A stretch of 64,000 nt of DNA, taken from Sphingobium sp. (lineage in GTDB: Bacteria; Pseudomonadota; Alphaproteobacteria; Sphingomonadales; Sphingomonadaceae). Under the pieces are notes generated by a model, which was given only the letters and a program-made list of their open reading frames with translations, made no database searches and was not told where the DNA came from. The position numbers were made by a program, and so were the translations under genes. The stretch lies in assembly GCA_017745115.1 (NCBI GenBank), contig JAGIAA010000001.1, positions 124,001 through 188,000 on the forward strand, written 5' to 3'. Positions 1 through 10,502 of the stretch are shown piece after piece (positions within the stretch are counted from its first letter, which is position 1; each line of letters begins with the position of its first letter).

Positions 1-394
1 TTACTGGACCAATCTCAACACCTATCTCGACCGCGGCGGCAAGATCATCTTCTTCCACGGCGTCTCGGACTTCTGGTTCTCGCCACTGGCGACCTGGGAC
101 TATTACCAGCGCGCCGAGAAGGACAACGGCAAGGCGTTCACCGACGCCAGCCGCTTCTACATGGTGCCGGGCATGCTCCATTGCGCCGGCGGAAACAGCT
201 TCGACCAGTTCGACATGCTCTCGAAGATGGTCGACTGGGTCGAGAAGGGCGAGGCGCCGCAGGAAATCATCGCCAGTCGCCGCGCGCCCTCGACCGAGAA
301 GCGGCCGCTCTGCCCCTTCCCCGCCCATGCTGAATATATGGGCGGCGACGCCAAGATTGCCGAGAGCTTCAGTTGCAAGCCGCCCAAGGGGTAA
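1..394 (+). CDS. Tannase/feruloyl esterase family protein, C-terminal part
   Basis: The gene runs off the left edge; about 130 C-terminal residues are visible, reading from base 2. The family hydrolyses ester bonds of phenolic acids (tannins, feruloyl or chlorogenoyl esters), usually as an exported alpha/beta hydrolase. Seen here are the block GVSDFWFSPL, which carries the catalytic Asp, and MLHCAGG, which carries the catalytic His followed by the Cys that pairs with the Cys next to the nucleophile Ser. The nucleophile and any signal peptide lie outside the window. Release of ferulate or a similar acid would feed the ferBA and lig genes further along; that link is inferred from context only. 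Confidence 0.85.
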   Translation, partial: YWTNLNTYLDRGGKIIFFHGVSDFWFSPLATWDYYQRAEKDNGKAFTDASRFYMVPGMLHCAGGNSFDQFDMLSKMVDWVEKGEAPQEIIASRRAPSTEKRPLCPFPAHAEYMGGDAKIAESFSCKPPKG

Positions 395-398
395 CCGC

Positions 399-518
399 AT
401 GAAAACCGCTGCGCTCGCCTTGTTGGCCATCCCGTTGTAGAGCGTTGCGGCACATGTCCAGCCGGCGGCACCGCGCCTCGAAGCCGCGTTCCAGGAACTG
501 TTCTTCAAGGCCACGTAG
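399..518 (+). pseudogene. Remnant of a small exported protein gene, interrupted by an in-frame stop
   Basis: Five bases after the esterase stop, an ATG opens a reading frame beginning MKTAALALLAIPL, which looks like a signal peptide. It hits TAG at 438. The same frame continues for 25 more codons (SVAAHVQPAAPRLEAAF and onward) to a second TAG at 516. It reads like the start of an exported protein gene that has decayed, with the rest deleted before the gene at 580. The alternative is chance, given the high GC. No family can be assigned. Confidence 0.4.
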
Positions 519-579
519 CATTTGACGCCGGCGCGTCACGGCGGCAGGGGAAGCCGAAACCCCCATCAAGGACAAGATC

Positions 580-780
580 ATGGCCGCCAAGCTCAAGCTC
601 GAACTGACCTCCGACGAAGCCGAGATCCTGGTCGACGCGTTGGAGGCCGATCTCGAAGGCTATCTCGAATCGGCCAAGGAAGCGCGCGGCAACAACCGGC
701 GTGCCGAGGTCCAGACCTTCACCGAAGCCGCCGAGCGCATCCAGGCCCTGCTCACCCGCGTCCAGGCGCTGGTCGACTGA
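580..780 (+). CDS. Small helical protein of unknown function (66 aa)
   Basis: A short acidic protein, MAAKLKLELTSDEAEILVDA and onward, predicted almost wholly alpha-helical, with heptad-like spacing of Leu, Ala and Val. It has no signal peptide or membrane segment. An AAGGA ribosome site lies 8 bases before the ATG, and a GC-rich hairpin follows the stop, so it looks like a free-standing real gene. I do not recognise the family. Confidence 0.65.
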   Translation: MAAKLKLELTSDEAEILVDALEADLEGYLESAKEARGNNRRAEVQTFTEAAERIQALLTRVQALVD

Positions 781-787
781 CCAAGGC

Positions 788-803
788 CCCGCGCCTTCGC
801 GGG
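788..803 (+). terminator. GC hairpin after the 66-aa gene
   Basis: CCCGCG-CCTT-CGCGGG forms a 6-bp stem with a 4-base loop, 7 bases after the stop at 780. No T-run follows, so it may be a weak terminator or an mRNA 3' stabiliser. Confidence 0.35.
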
Positions 804-859
804 AACGCGCACGGCAGCCGCCGCGTTCGCCGGAGACGGCAGATCGGGAACGCGCGGCA

Positions 860-1261
860 ATGAAGCATCATCTGGGTCGGTTGATCGATCACGTCCATAT
901 CCGCGCTACGGACCTGGACGCGTCCCAACGCTTCTACAAGGCACTGCTCGAAGCGATCGGTATCCCCGTAACCAGCGACGAGACCCACCTCCAGGCCGAT
1001 GAGCTCTGGATCGACCGCGGCGAGCAATCCTCGCGCATCCATCTCGCCTTCCAGGCGATCAACCGCTCCAAAGTCCGCATCGGCTATGAAGCAGGCCTCG
1101 CCGCCGGCGGTCGCGATAACGGAGCGCCGGGCGAACGCGAATATCATCCCGGCTATTATGCTGCCTTCCTGCTCGACCCCGATGGCAACAACATCGAGAT
1201 TGTCTGCCACGGGCCAGCCGAACGGTCAGCTGCAAGCGTGGAAGTGGAGGCGCGATCCTGA
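860..1261 (+). CDS. VOC family protein (glyoxalase/extradiol dioxygenase fold)
   Basis: 133 aa. It begins MKHHLGRLIDHVHIRATDLD, with a His in the first beta strand at the place of the VOC metal ligand. It ends with the typical strand AAFLLDPDGNNIEIVCH, whose Glu is the second metal-ligand position. One full VOC module (two beta-alpha-beta-beta-beta units) fits the length. The frame is open further upstream, but the ATG at 860 starts the domain directly. The substrate is unknown; members include glyoxalases, fosfomycin-resistance proteins and ring-cleavage dioxygenases. Confidence 0.8.
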   Translation: MKHHLGRLIDHVHIRATDLDASQRFYKALLEAIGIPVTSDETHLQADELWIDRGEQSSRIHLAFQAINRSKVRIGYEAGLAAGGRDNGAPGEREYHPGYYAAFLLDPDGNNIEIVCHGPAERSAASVEVEARS

Positions 1262-1271
1262 CGGGTCAGGA

Positions 1272-1673
1272 CTAGCCCGCGGCCTTCTCGTCAAAGGTCC
1301 GGCGCGCCGTCTCGACGGCATCGAGATTATCTTCCGCCCAGGTCCAGACACCGCAGAAGGCCTCCCCGAGCGCGACGCCGAGGTCGGTCAGCCGATACTC
1401 GACCTTCGGCGGCACGACCGGGTGGATCGTCCGCACGACCAGACCATTGCGCTCCATCTGACGCAGCGTCTGGGTCAGCATCTTCTGGCTGATGCCCGGC
1501 ATTTTCTCGGAAATGCGCGTGAATCGCTGTTCGCCGTGATCGTGCAGCACCTCGATGAGGTGCATGGTCCACTTGTCCGCGATCTGGGCAATCACATCGT
1601 TGACCAGTGCCTCTACGCGCGGATCGATCTCGTCATAGCGCTCCGGACTACGCTCCTGTGCCTTGCTCGCCAT
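1272..1673 (-). CDS. HxlR family transcriptional regulator
   Basis: 133 aa, a single winged-helix DNA-binding domain. Seen are DKWTMHLIEVL, the helix after the conserved W, then QKMLTQTLRQMERNGLV, the recognition helix region, then the wing PPKVEYRLTDLG, all typical of HxlR proteins. The start MASKAQERSPERYDE is preceded by an AAAGAGAG purine run. It lies divergently from the SDR gene at 1780 with about 100 bp between them, so it probably controls that gene and itself. It lacks the N-terminal Cys common in redox- or aldehyde-sensing HxlR proteins. Confidence 0.9.
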   Translation of the reverse strand: MASKAQERSPERYDEIDPRVEALVNDVIAQIADKWTMHLIEVLHDHGEQRFTRISEKMPGISQKMLTQTLRQMERNGLVVRTIHPVVPPKVEYRLTDLGVALGEAFCGVWTWAEDNLDAVETARRTFDEKAAG

Positions 1674-1717
1674 TTTTACACTCTCTTTTTGGTTAGTATA
1701 AATCTTTTTGGTGCCTT

Positions 1718-1732
1718 CTTTCGATTCGAAAG
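1718..1732. promoter_or_regulatory. Candidate HxlR operator in the divergent promoter region
   Basis: CTTTCGATTCGAAAG is a perfect 7-bp inverted repeat around a single T, midway between the divergent HxlR and SDR genes. The same gap (1674-1779) also has a direct repeat CTTTTTGG at 1685 and 1704, spaced 19 bases. Either could be the regulator's site; this is inferred from position and symmetry only. Confidence 0.45.
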
Positions 1733-1779
1733 TTAAGCGATAAATAGGCGTTCGTCCACACCCCTCCAAGGAGACGACC

Positions 1780-2523
1780 ATGAAAACCAGCGGTAACACC
1801 ATTCTCATCACCGGCGGCGGCTCGGGCATCGGCCGTGAGCTGGCGCAGCGCTTCCATGATCTCGGCAACACCGTCATCGTCGCGGGCCGCACGCTTGCGA
1901 GCCTCGAAGGGACGATATCCGGGCGCGCAAACATGCACGCCCTCACTGTCGACATGACCGATGCCGCCGCCATCGAGGCTTTCGCAGCGGAAGCCATCGC
2001 GCAATTTCCGGCGATCAACGTGCTGTTCAACAATGCCGGCATCATGGCCCGCGAGGACGTCGATCGAACCGGCGACACGAGCATTGCCGAACAGACCATC
2101 GTGACCAATGTGCTGGGGCCCATCCGCCTCACCAATGCCCTGATGGACCATCTCGTCGCGCAGCCCCACAGCGCGATCGTCAACACGACATCTGGGCTCG
2201 CCTTCGTGCCGCTCAAGACCGCGCCCAGCTACAGCGCCAGCAAGGCAGCAATGCACTTCTGGACGGTGGCGTTGCGCGAGCAGCTGGACGGCAAGGTCGA
2301 AGTGATCGAACTGGCCCCGCCGGCCGTGCGCACCGAACTGACCCCCGGCCAGTCGACGAAGGAAGGCTATATGCCGCTCGACAACTATGCGAGCGAGGTC
2401 ATGGGCCTGTTCCAGCAGGTCCCGACGCCGCGCGAGATCCTCGTCCAGAACGTCCTCTTCCTGCGCAATGCAGAACGCGAAGGCCGGTTCGACGAGGCCG
2501 TGAAGGCGATTGGAAACCTTTGA
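1780..2523 (+). CDS. Short-chain dehydrogenase/reductase (DltE-like)
   Basis: 247 aa classical SDR. The cofactor motif TGGGSGIG is at about residues 11-18, NNAG near residue 86, and the catalytic pair is YSASK near residues 147-151. The acceptor pocket region after the active site is short, as in DltE/YciK-like members. A good ribosome site (AAGGAGACGACC) precedes the ATG. It is paired with the divergent HxlR regulator; such pairs often handle electrophile or aldehyde stress. The actual substrate is not evident. Confidence 0.85.
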   Translation: MKTSGNTILITGGGSGIGRELAQRFHDLGNTVIVAGRTLASLEGTISGRANMHALTVDMTDAAAIEAFAAEAIAQFPAINVLFNNAGIMAREDVDRTGDTSIAEQTIVTNVLGPIRLTNALMDHLVAQPHSAIVNTTSGLAFVPLKTAPSYSASKAAMHFWTVALREQLDGKVEVIELAPPAVRTELTPGQSTKEGYMPLDNYASEVMGLFQQVPTPREILVQNVLFLRNAEREGRFDEAVKAIGNL

Positions 2524-2525
2524 AC

Positions 2526-2678
2526 TCCTCGCCCCTTCAGGGGAGAGGATAAGAAGCCTTGCGAGCTTGCTCGCTAGGCGTAGTTGGAGAGGGGATATGC
2601 GCGACCGGCCCCTCTCCAAGCTTCGCTAGCCGACGTTGTCGGCAAGCTACTCTATCCTCTCCCCTGAAGGGGCGAGGA
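2526..2678. repeat. Large inverted repeat with 25-bp perfect arms
   Basis: The arms at 2526-2550 and 2654-2678 are exact reverse complements, and each arm is itself largely palindromic around CCCCTTCAGGGG. A second inner inverted repeat, TTGGAGAGGGG at 2584-2594 against CCCCTCTCCAA at 2609-2619, makes a long cruciform. It lies between convergent genes, so it can end transcription from both sides. Related copies occur at 10503-10618 and 25242-25310, and a variant hairpin at 17215. Confidence 0.85.
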
Positions 2679-2687
2679 TACACAGTG

Positions 2688-4166
2688 TTAGACGCCCTTC
2701 GCCGCTAGATAGTCCTTCATCGGCACCCACCAGCCGTGGACCTGCGGGCGCATGCGTGTCGGCACGGGCACTTTGGCGACGGGGCCCTTGAAGATCTCGC
2801 CCGCGTTCCAGATCCAGACAGCATGCTCATATGTGTTCGGCGCCGTCTCGTGGTCGACGATGGCGACGAGCCAGCCTTCATGGCCTGGCTCGCTGGCGTC
2901 GACATGGACGGTCTCGCTCATGCCGTGCGCGGGCGGAAGGTTGTAACCGACCAGCGCGCCGGTCTGGAAATCGACCCGCAACAGCGCCGAGAACATTGCG
3001 CCGACGACGCCGCCCATGACCGGAGGCCCCATGGGTTGTGGGTTCATCGAGCAATAATAGCCCTGCTTGTAGGCTCGGCCCTGATCGGCATTGGCGATGC
3101 GCGGCATGTCTCCCGGAGGGCCGAGCGGGGTTACCGCAACGCCGTCGCCCGCACCGTTCATGTCCATCGTCCAGCGCTGGAAGCCGCCGCCCAGTTCCCA
3201 GGGCGGCACGTTGATACCGCTGTCGGCCTGGATGTGCGGGAAGGCGATCGTGCTGGTCACGTGATGGTCCATGTGAACCTTGCCGTCCGGCGTCTCGAAG
3301 GCGTTCATCATGTGGAAGCTGGAGGCGCCCTTGGGTCCCTTGAACCAGCGGATTTCCGAGACATCGCCATAACGCGGCATCACGCCGACATGATATTCGA
3401 GATCTTGCTCATGCACCCAATGAGCACCGCCGGCCTTGACCCGGGCGAGATCGGAGGTGGTCGGCTGGAGCGGGAAGATCGCATAATTCTCGGTGATGAC
3501 GAAGTCATGGACAAGGCTGCAGAACGGGGCGTCGAACCATTGCTCCTTGACCAGCTTGCCGGCCCTGTCCGTCCACCAATAGGCCATCTTGGTCGAGCAG
3601 AGCCCGTCCGCCTCATAGCCGTAGACGAACATTTCCTGCGTCTCGGGATCGACGCGAACATGGGCGGTCATTGTCTTGGACTTGAGCGCACCGCCGAAAT
3701 CATAGGCGCCGATCGTCTCGAGGGTGAACGGATCGATCTGGTGACCGGGGCCGTCCTCCTTGGTCATGATCAGCTTGCCGGCGTGCCAGACGGGCGTCGT
3801 ATTGGACACCGTGCCCTCGACGCCTTCGACGGACGGATCGTTCGTGTAGGGATTGCGGTAGCGGCCGAAGAGGCGTTTGCCGGCGGCATGCTCGGCCTTC
3901 CAGCGCGGCGTCTGGACGAACTTGATATCGTAATCGACCGTGCCGTCCTCGTGGAAGAGGATGCGGCTGACCATGCCATCGTCCGAAAGCGCGGTGTCCG
4001 GCACGAAAAAGGGCTCGAACTGGGGATCGGGCACGGCGCGGAAGAACGCGCCCACGACGTCGGACGGGATCGTGCCCTCGCTCGCCTTGAGCCCCTTGAT
4101 CGAGACTTCCTTGCCGACCGGCGTGTTGAGGCCGGTATAATCGAGCGTCTGCGGAAACGACATCAT
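2688..4166 (-). CDS. lsdA: Lignostilbene alpha,beta-dioxygenase (carotenoid oxygenase family)
   Basis: 492 aa. Non-heme iron enzyme that splits the central double bond of hydroxylated stilbenes, a lignin breakdown product, into two aromatic aldehydes. The four iron-binding His are visible at residues 169 (TAHVRVDPE), 220 (SLVHDF), 285 (SSFHMMNAF) and 477 (PQVHGWW). Tyr103 and Lys136 fall where characterised stilbene-cleaving members bind the phenol 4-OH. It is the last gene of the unit ligK-ligU-ligI-lsdA, the order I recall from Sphingobium SYK-6. Two ATGs are adjacent; GGAGA is very close to the first, so the second (4163) may be the true start. Cytosolic, no signal peptide. Confidence 0.88.
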   Translation of the reverse strand: MMSFPQTLDYTGLNTPVGKEVSIKGLKASEGTIPSDVVGAFFRAVPDPQFEPFFVPDTALSDDGMVSRILFHEDGTVDYDIKFVQTPRWKAEHAAGKRLFGRYRNPYTNDPSVEGVEGTVSNTTPVWHAGKLIMTKEDGPGHQIDPFTLETIGAYDFGGALKSKTMTAHVRVDPETQEMFVYGYEADGLCSTKMAYWWTDRAGKLVKEQWFDAPFCSLVHDFVITENYAIFPLQPTTSDLARVKAGGAHWVHEQDLEYHVGVMPRYGDVSEIRWFKGPKGASSFHMMNAFETPDGKVHMDHHVTSTIAFPHIQADSGINVPPWELGGGFQRWTMDMNGAGDGVAVTPLGPPGDMPRIANADQGRAYKQGYYCSMNPQPMGPPVMGGVVGAMFSALLRVDFQTGALVGYNLPPAHGMSETVHVDASEPGHEGWLVAIVDHETAPNTYEHAVWIWNAGEIFKGPVAKVPVPTRMRPQVHGWWVPMKDYLAAKGV

Positions 4167-4231
4167 GCTCTCCAGTTCGTAATGTGCCGCAGCTCTTTTG
4201 AGCCTGTCAGCAGATCAGGGTATGATCAGGA

Positions 4232-5119
<888 letters not shown>

Positions 5120-5126
5120 CTATGAT

Positions 5127-5194
5127 CCGTTCGTGTCGAGCGTAGTCGAGACACGTTGCGCACTGCGCTTCTCGACTTCGCTCGAAGCGAACGG
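5127..5194. repeat. Dispersed inverted repeat, CCGTTCG family, copy 1
   Basis: An imperfect palindrome framed by CCGTTCG and CGAACGG with inner halves GTCGAGCGTAGTCGAGA and TTCTCGACTTCGCTCGA. It can fold into a long hairpin. It lies between ligU and ligI. Sister copies are at 6285-6352, 23529-23597 and 24139-24207. Confidence 0.85.
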
Positions 5195-5214
5195 GAATGA
5201 AAAACGAGCCAAAC

Positions 5215-6276
5215 TCAAAGAACGAAAACCTCGCCGTCCATGAGCTTGCGTGCGGTGCGCAGCATACCAGCCTCGACCGGCTCGCCGGCGTCGTCGACTA
5301 CCACCACGCATTCCGTGACGCCGGTCGGGTGCTCCACACCCAATGTCTTGGTCGAGCCGGCGGGCACTGTCGCAACGGCAGCAGCGGGCGAACCTTCGAT
5401 CAACGCGGCGGTGGCCACGCTGACCGCGCCCAGCACGCCGATCGAGGCATGAACGCGATGCGGAATGAGCGAGCGCACGGCAATCGCCCCGCCCTCCTTC
5501 GGTGGCGCGACCAGCATCATCTTGGGCACCGACTTCTCGGTCACGTCGCCCAGGTTCATGAGCGGTCCGGCCTTGAGACGGATCGCCTCGATCCGGGCTT
5601 TCATGTCCGTATTGGCGTCGAGCGTGTCGCGATCTTCGTAACCGGTGACGCCGACATCGCTGGCGAGGAAGACGACGCAGGGCATGCCATTGTCGATCAT
5701 CGTCACCTTGATGCCGTCGATCTCGTCGACCGCATTGCCGGTCGGGAGCAGTGCGCCGCAGGACGAGCCCGCCGTGTCGCGGAAGACCAGCGGAATCGGC
5801 GCATGCGTGCCCGGCACGCCGCTGATCGAGGCATCGCCCCTGTAGGTCACCTTGCCGCCCGGCGTCTGCACCGTCGCGACGGCAACCTGACCGGTATTCT
5901 CCATGAAGATGGCAACGCGCGTCTCGTCGCCGGTCGCCGAGATCAGGCCGCGCTCGATCGCGAACGGCCCAATGCCGGCGAGCATGTTGCCGCAATTCTG
6001 CGCGTCGGTGACGATCGCCTGGTCGACGAAGACCTGCAGGAACAGATAGTCGACATCGACCCCGTCCCGTCCCGACTTCTTGACCACCGCGACCTTGCTT
6101 GTCAGCGGATCGGCGCCGCCCATGCCATCGATCTGGCGCGGATCGGGCGAGCCCATGACGCCGAGCAGGAACGCGTCGCGCGCGGCGACGTCCTGCGGCA
6201 GATCCTCGGCCAGGAAGAATGCGCCCTTGGACGTGCCGCCGCGCATCCACATGACGCGGGTGCCGTCAGCGCTCAT
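5215..6276 (-). CDS. ligU: 4-oxalomesaconate tautomerase
   Basis: 353 aa, PrpF/diaminopimelate-epimerase fold. LigU shifts the double bond of 4-oxalomesaconate so that LigJ can hydrate it. The PrpF signature MRGGTSKGAFF is at residues 11-21. Lys61 (LTSKVAV) and Cys95 (NCGNML) sit five residues before the reported catalytic Lys66 and Cys100 of LigU, a consistent offset that supports the call. The second-half loop ADPLTSK and the C-terminal EHPTGV are also typical. Encoded between ligK and ligI, with a dispersed repeat on each side. Confidence 0.93.
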   Translation of the reverse strand: MSADGTRVMWMRGGTSKGAFFLAEDLPQDVAARDAFLLGVMGSPDPRQIDGMGGADPLTSKVAVVKKSGRDGVDVDYLFLQVFVDQAIVTDAQNCGNMLAGIGPFAIERGLISATGDETRVAIFMENTGQVAVATVQTPGGKVTYRGDASISGVPGTHAPIPLVFRDTAGSSCGALLPTGNAVDEIDGIKVTMIDNGMPCVVFLASDVGVTGYEDRDTLDANTDMKARIEAIRLKAGPLMNLGDVTEKSVPKMMLVAPPKEGGAIAVRSLIPHRVHASIGVLGAVSVATAALIEGSPAAAVATVPAGSTKTLGVEHPTGVTECVVVVDDAGEPVEAGMLRTARKLMDGEVFVL

Positions 6277-6284
6277 TGCCGTCT

Positions 6285-6352
6285 CCGTTCGCTTCGAGCG
6301 TAGTCGAGAAGCGTGGCGCGCAACGTGTCTCGACTACGCTCGACACGAACGG
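6285..6352. repeat. Dispersed inverted repeat, CCGTTCG family, copy 2
   Basis: Same family as 5127-5194, framed by CCGTTCG and CGAACGG, here between ligK and ligU. The left half reads GCTTCGAGCGTAGTCGAGAA, the right half TGTCTCGACTACGCTCGAC, so the two half-types are swapped relative to copy 1, as if the element were inverted. Confidence 0.85.
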
Positions 6353-6380
6353 CGAGGTTGCGAAGTCACGCAAACGTGCC

Positions 6381-7055
6381 TCACACATATTTGAGGCCCA
6401 GCTTCTCGAGCTTCTCGCGGAAGCCGTAGATGTCCATGCCGAGCTCGCCGGCCTCGAACCTGGCGCGCTTGTCGCCTTCATTCGCTTCGCGCGCCTTGGC
6501 CTTCTTGAGCACCTCGGCCGCATCGGCGCGGCGCACGACGCAGACGCCATCGTCGTCCGCGACGATCACGTCGCCCGCAATCACCGACTGGTTGGCGCAG
6601 ACGATCGGCATATTGACGTCGCCGAGCGTGCCCTTGATCGTGCCCTGGGCGTAGATCGCCTTGGACCAGACCGGGAAATTCATCTCCTTGAGATCGCGCA
6701 CGTCGCGCACGCCGGCATCGATGATGAGGCCGCGGCAGCCCCGCGCCTGAGCGGAGGTGGCGAGCAGGTCGCCGAAATAACCGTCCTCGCACGGGCTGGT
6801 CGGCGCCAGCACCAGAATGTCGCCGGGCTTGATCATCTCGATCGCGACATGGATCATCCAGTTGTCGCCCGGAGGCGCCGAGATGGTGACGGCCGAGCCG
6901 GCAATGCGTGCACCGGAATAGATCGGCCGCATGTGGCTGGCGAGCAGGCCGATACGGCCCTGCGCCTCATGCACCGTAGCGACGCCGCAAGAGGCCAGAC
7001 CATCGATGACGTCGGGATCGGCCCGCTCGATATTCTGGACAACGATACCCGCCAT
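6381..7055 (-). CDS. ligK: 4-carboxy-4-hydroxy-2-oxoadipate aldolase
   Basis: 224 aa, RraA-like fold. Splits 4-carboxy-4-hydroxy-2-oxoadipate into pyruvate and oxaloacetate, the last step of protocatechuate 4,5-cleavage, and can also decarboxylate oxaloacetate. The class II metal site is visible: [10 protein letters not shown] with Arg117 and Asp118, together with the GYFGDLLAT loop. It is the first gene of the minus-strand unit and faces the DUF1932/ligJABC unit across a 160-bp gap. Confidence 0.94.
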   Translation of the reverse strand: MAGIVVQNIERADPDVIDGLASCGVATVHEAQGRIGLLASHMRPIYSGARIAGSAVTISAPPGDNWMIHVAIEMIKPGDILVLAPTSPCEDGYFGDLLATSAQARGCRGLIIDAGVRDVRDLKEMNFPVWSKAIYAQGTIKGTLGDVNMPIVCANQSVIAGDVIVADDDGVCVVRRADAAEVLKKAKAREANEGDKRARFEAGELGMDIYGFREKLEKLGLKYV

Positions 7056-7215
7056 GCTTCTCTCCGTTCCTTGAAATCTGCGCCAATTCGCGCTTGCGCC
7101 GGACCACCACTAGCGTCAAGTGCGCAATGCGTGAACAAGCGCAAAACTTGTACGCAACACATACATTATGTAGAGATTGCGAAGGAAGGATGCCAGACTC
7201 GCTGTGACCGGTGAC
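7056..7215. promoter_or_regulatory. Divergent promoter region between the two lig units
   Basis: This 160-bp gap must hold both promoters. TACATTATGTA at 7162-7172 is a 5-bp inverted repeat around one T. Upstream of it, CAAGTGCGC near 7119 and GCGCAAAACTTG near 7139 form a looser inverted repeat. Both have the A/T-rich dyad character of LysR-type sites, and in SYK-6 the LysR protein LigR controls these genes. No ligR gene lies here, so the regulator is encoded elsewhere. Confidence 0.5.
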
Positions 7216-8106
7216 ATGCCCAGTAATGCGCCACGCCTGACGCTGATCGGTTTCGGAGAAGCCGGGCGCACCTTCGCGACTGCTGGTGGGTGGCGTGAGG
7301 CCGCGCGGGTCTACGATATCAAAACCGATCGCAGCGGCATGGCGAACGATGAAATGCGCGCGGCATACATAGGCCTGGGCGTGCAGGGCTGCGAAACATC
7401 GCGTGACGCGCTGGCCGATAGCCGGATCGTGCTCAGCCTCGTCACCGCCGATCAGGCGACGCCGGCGGCACAGGACGCTGCGCAGCATATCGCTCCGGGC
7501 ACTCTCTTTTGCGACCTCAACAGCGTCTCGCCCGGCCGCAAGCGCGCTAATGCTGCAGCCATCGAGGCCGCCGGCGGACGCTATGTCGATGTCGCGGTGA
7601 TGGCGCCCGTCCAGCCCGCCGCGCTGAACGTTCCGCTGCTGGTTTCCGGGCCTCATGCCGGTGTTGCTGAGGAGATGCTGCGCAGCATCGGCTTCACGAA
7701 GATCCAGATTTGCGGCGCAGCAATCGGCGCAGCATCGGCGACCAAGATGGTCCGCTCGGTGATGATCAAGGGCATCGAGGCCCTGACGGCAGAGATGATC
7801 CTGGCCGCCGATGCAGCAGGCGTGACGGAAGGTGTGCTCGCGTCGCTCGGCGGTGACTGGGCGGCCAAGACCGACTATAATCTCGACCGGATGCTGGCCC
7901 ACGGCACGCGCCGCGCCGCGGAGATGGAAGAGGTCGCGCAAACGCTGCACGAGCTCGGCATCGATCCGCTGATGACCGAAGGCACGATCATTCGCCAGCG
8001 CGCGCTCGGCGCTGTGCTGCACGGCGCGCCGATGCCGGAAGGGCTGGACGCGAAATTGACCGCCATCAAGGACCGCCACTCCGAACCTGCGATAAGGTCG
8101 GCATGA
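7216..8106 (+). CDS. NAD(P)-dependent oxidoreductase with DUF1932 domain
   Basis: 296 aa from the ATG at 7216. An N-terminal Rossmann fold of the 6-phosphogluconate/3-hydroxyisobutyrate dehydrogenase type starts at RLTLIGFGEAG, followed by FCDLNSVSPGRKR and a conserved Lys in SATKMVRSVMIKG, then a C-terminal helical DUF1932 domain. Starts at 7177 (TTG) or 7204 (GTG) are also possible; AAGGAAGGA at 7182 suits 7204 poorly. It leads the ligJABC unit, 14 bases before ligJ, so it is probably cotranscribed with it. It is not a standard step of the PCA 4,5-pathway. Its position is where I recall ligR in SYK-6. Confidence 0.82.
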   Translation: MPSNAPRLTLIGFGEAGRTFATAGGWREAARVYDIKTDRSGMANDEMRAAYIGLGVQGCETSRDALADSRIVLSLVTADQATPAAQDAAQHIAPGTLFCDLNSVSPGRKRANAAAIEAAGGRYVDVAVMAPVQPAALNVPLLVSGPHAGVAEEMLRSIGFTKIQICGAAIGAASATKMVRSVMIKGIEALTAEMILAADAAGVTEGVLASLGGDWAAKTDYNLDRMLAHGTRRAAEMEEVAQTLHELGIDPLMTEGTIIRQRALGAVLHGAPMPEGLDAKLTAIKDRHSEPAIRSA

Positions 8107-8120
8107 CGAGGGATGACTGA

Positions 8121-9146
8121 ATGACCATGATTATCGATTGCCACGGGCATTATACTGTCCTGCCCAAGGCGCATGACGAGTGGCGCGAACAGCAGAAAGC
8201 CGCCTTCAAGGCCGGCGAGGCCGCCCCGCCCTACCCTGAGATCAGCGACGCCGAGATCCGCGAGACGATCGAGGCCAACCAGCTCCGCCTCATCAAGGAG
8301 CGCGGCGCGGACATGACGATCTTCTCGCCCCGTGCATCCGCCATGGCGCCGCATGTCGGCGACCAGTCCGTCGCAGTGCCGTGGGCGCAGGCGTGCAACA
8401 ACCTGATCGCGCGCGTCGTGGCCATGTTCCCCGAAACCTTTGCCGGGGTCTGCATGCTTCCGCAGTCGCAGGAAGCCGACATGACCAGTTCGATCGCCGA
8501 GCTGGAGCGTTGCGTGAACGAGCTCGGTTTCATCGGCTGCAACCTCAATCCCGACGCCAGCGGCGGCTATTTCAAGCAGCCCCCGCTGACCGACAAGTTC
8601 TGGTATCCCTTCTACGAGAAGATGGTCGAGCTGGACGTGCCGGCGATGATCCACGTCTCTGGCAGTTGCAACCCGGCCATGCATGCGACCGGCGGCTATT
8701 ATATCGCCGCCGACACGCTCGCCTTCATGCAATTGCTCGAAGGCAATCTGTTCAAGGATTTCCCGACGCTGCGCTTCATCATCCCGCACGGTGGCGGCGG
8801 CGTACCCTATCACTGGGGGCGTTATCGCGGGCTCGCGGACATGCTCAAGCAGCCGAGCCTCGACACGCATCTCATGAACAACGTGTTCTTCGACACCTGC
8901 GTCTATCACCAGCCCGGCATCAACCTGCTCAACGAGGTGATCGAGACGAAGAACATCCTGTTCGGGTCGGAGATGGTCGGCGCCGTGCGCGGCATCGATC
9001 CGACCACCGGCTTCTACTTCGACGACACCAAGCGCTATGTCGATGCACTGCCGATATCCGACGACCAGCGCCACGCCATTTTCGAAGGCAATACGCGCCG
9101 CGTCTTCCCCCGCCTCGACGCCAAGCTGAAGGCGCGCGGGCTTTAA
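8121..9146 (+). CDS. ligJ: 4-oxalomesaconate hydratase
   Basis: 341 aa amidohydrolase-superfamily protein that adds water to the LigU product, giving 4-carboxy-4-hydroxy-2-oxoadipate. The metal-binding motif DCHGHYT (His8, His10), His178 in AMIHVSG, His223 in IIPHGGGG and Glu284 in FGSEMVG are visible; zinc is the known cofactor of this family. An in-frame ATG two codons later (8127) is an alternative start. It precedes ligA by 18 bases in the plus-strand unit. Confidence 0.94.
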   Translation: MTMIIDCHGHYTVLPKAHDEWREQQKAAFKAGEAAPPYPEISDAEIRETIEANQLRLIKERGADMTIFSPRASAMAPHVGDQSVAVPWAQACNNLIARVVAMFPETFAGVCMLPQSQEADMTSSIAELERCVNELGFIGCNLNPDASGGYFKQPPLTDKFWYPFYEKMVELDVPAMIHVSGSCNPAMHATGGYYIAADTLAFMQLLEGNLFKDFPTLRFIIPHGGGGVPYHWGRYRGLADMLKQPSLDTHLMNNVFFDTCVYHQPGINLLNEVIETKNILFGSEMVGAVRGIDPTTGFYFDDTKRYVDALPISDDQRHAIFEGNTRRVFPRLDAKLKARGL

Positions 9147-9164
9147 GTTTCCTGGAGCAGACAC

Positions 9165-10492
<1,328 letters not shown>

Positions 10493-10502
10493 CAATTGCA
10501 TT

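Noticed and set aside
1674..2216. N-terminal extension of the HxlR gene reaching into the SDR gene
   Set aside because: The extension overlaps the divergent SDR and promoter; the HxlR domain starts at 1673 with a purine-rich ribosome site.
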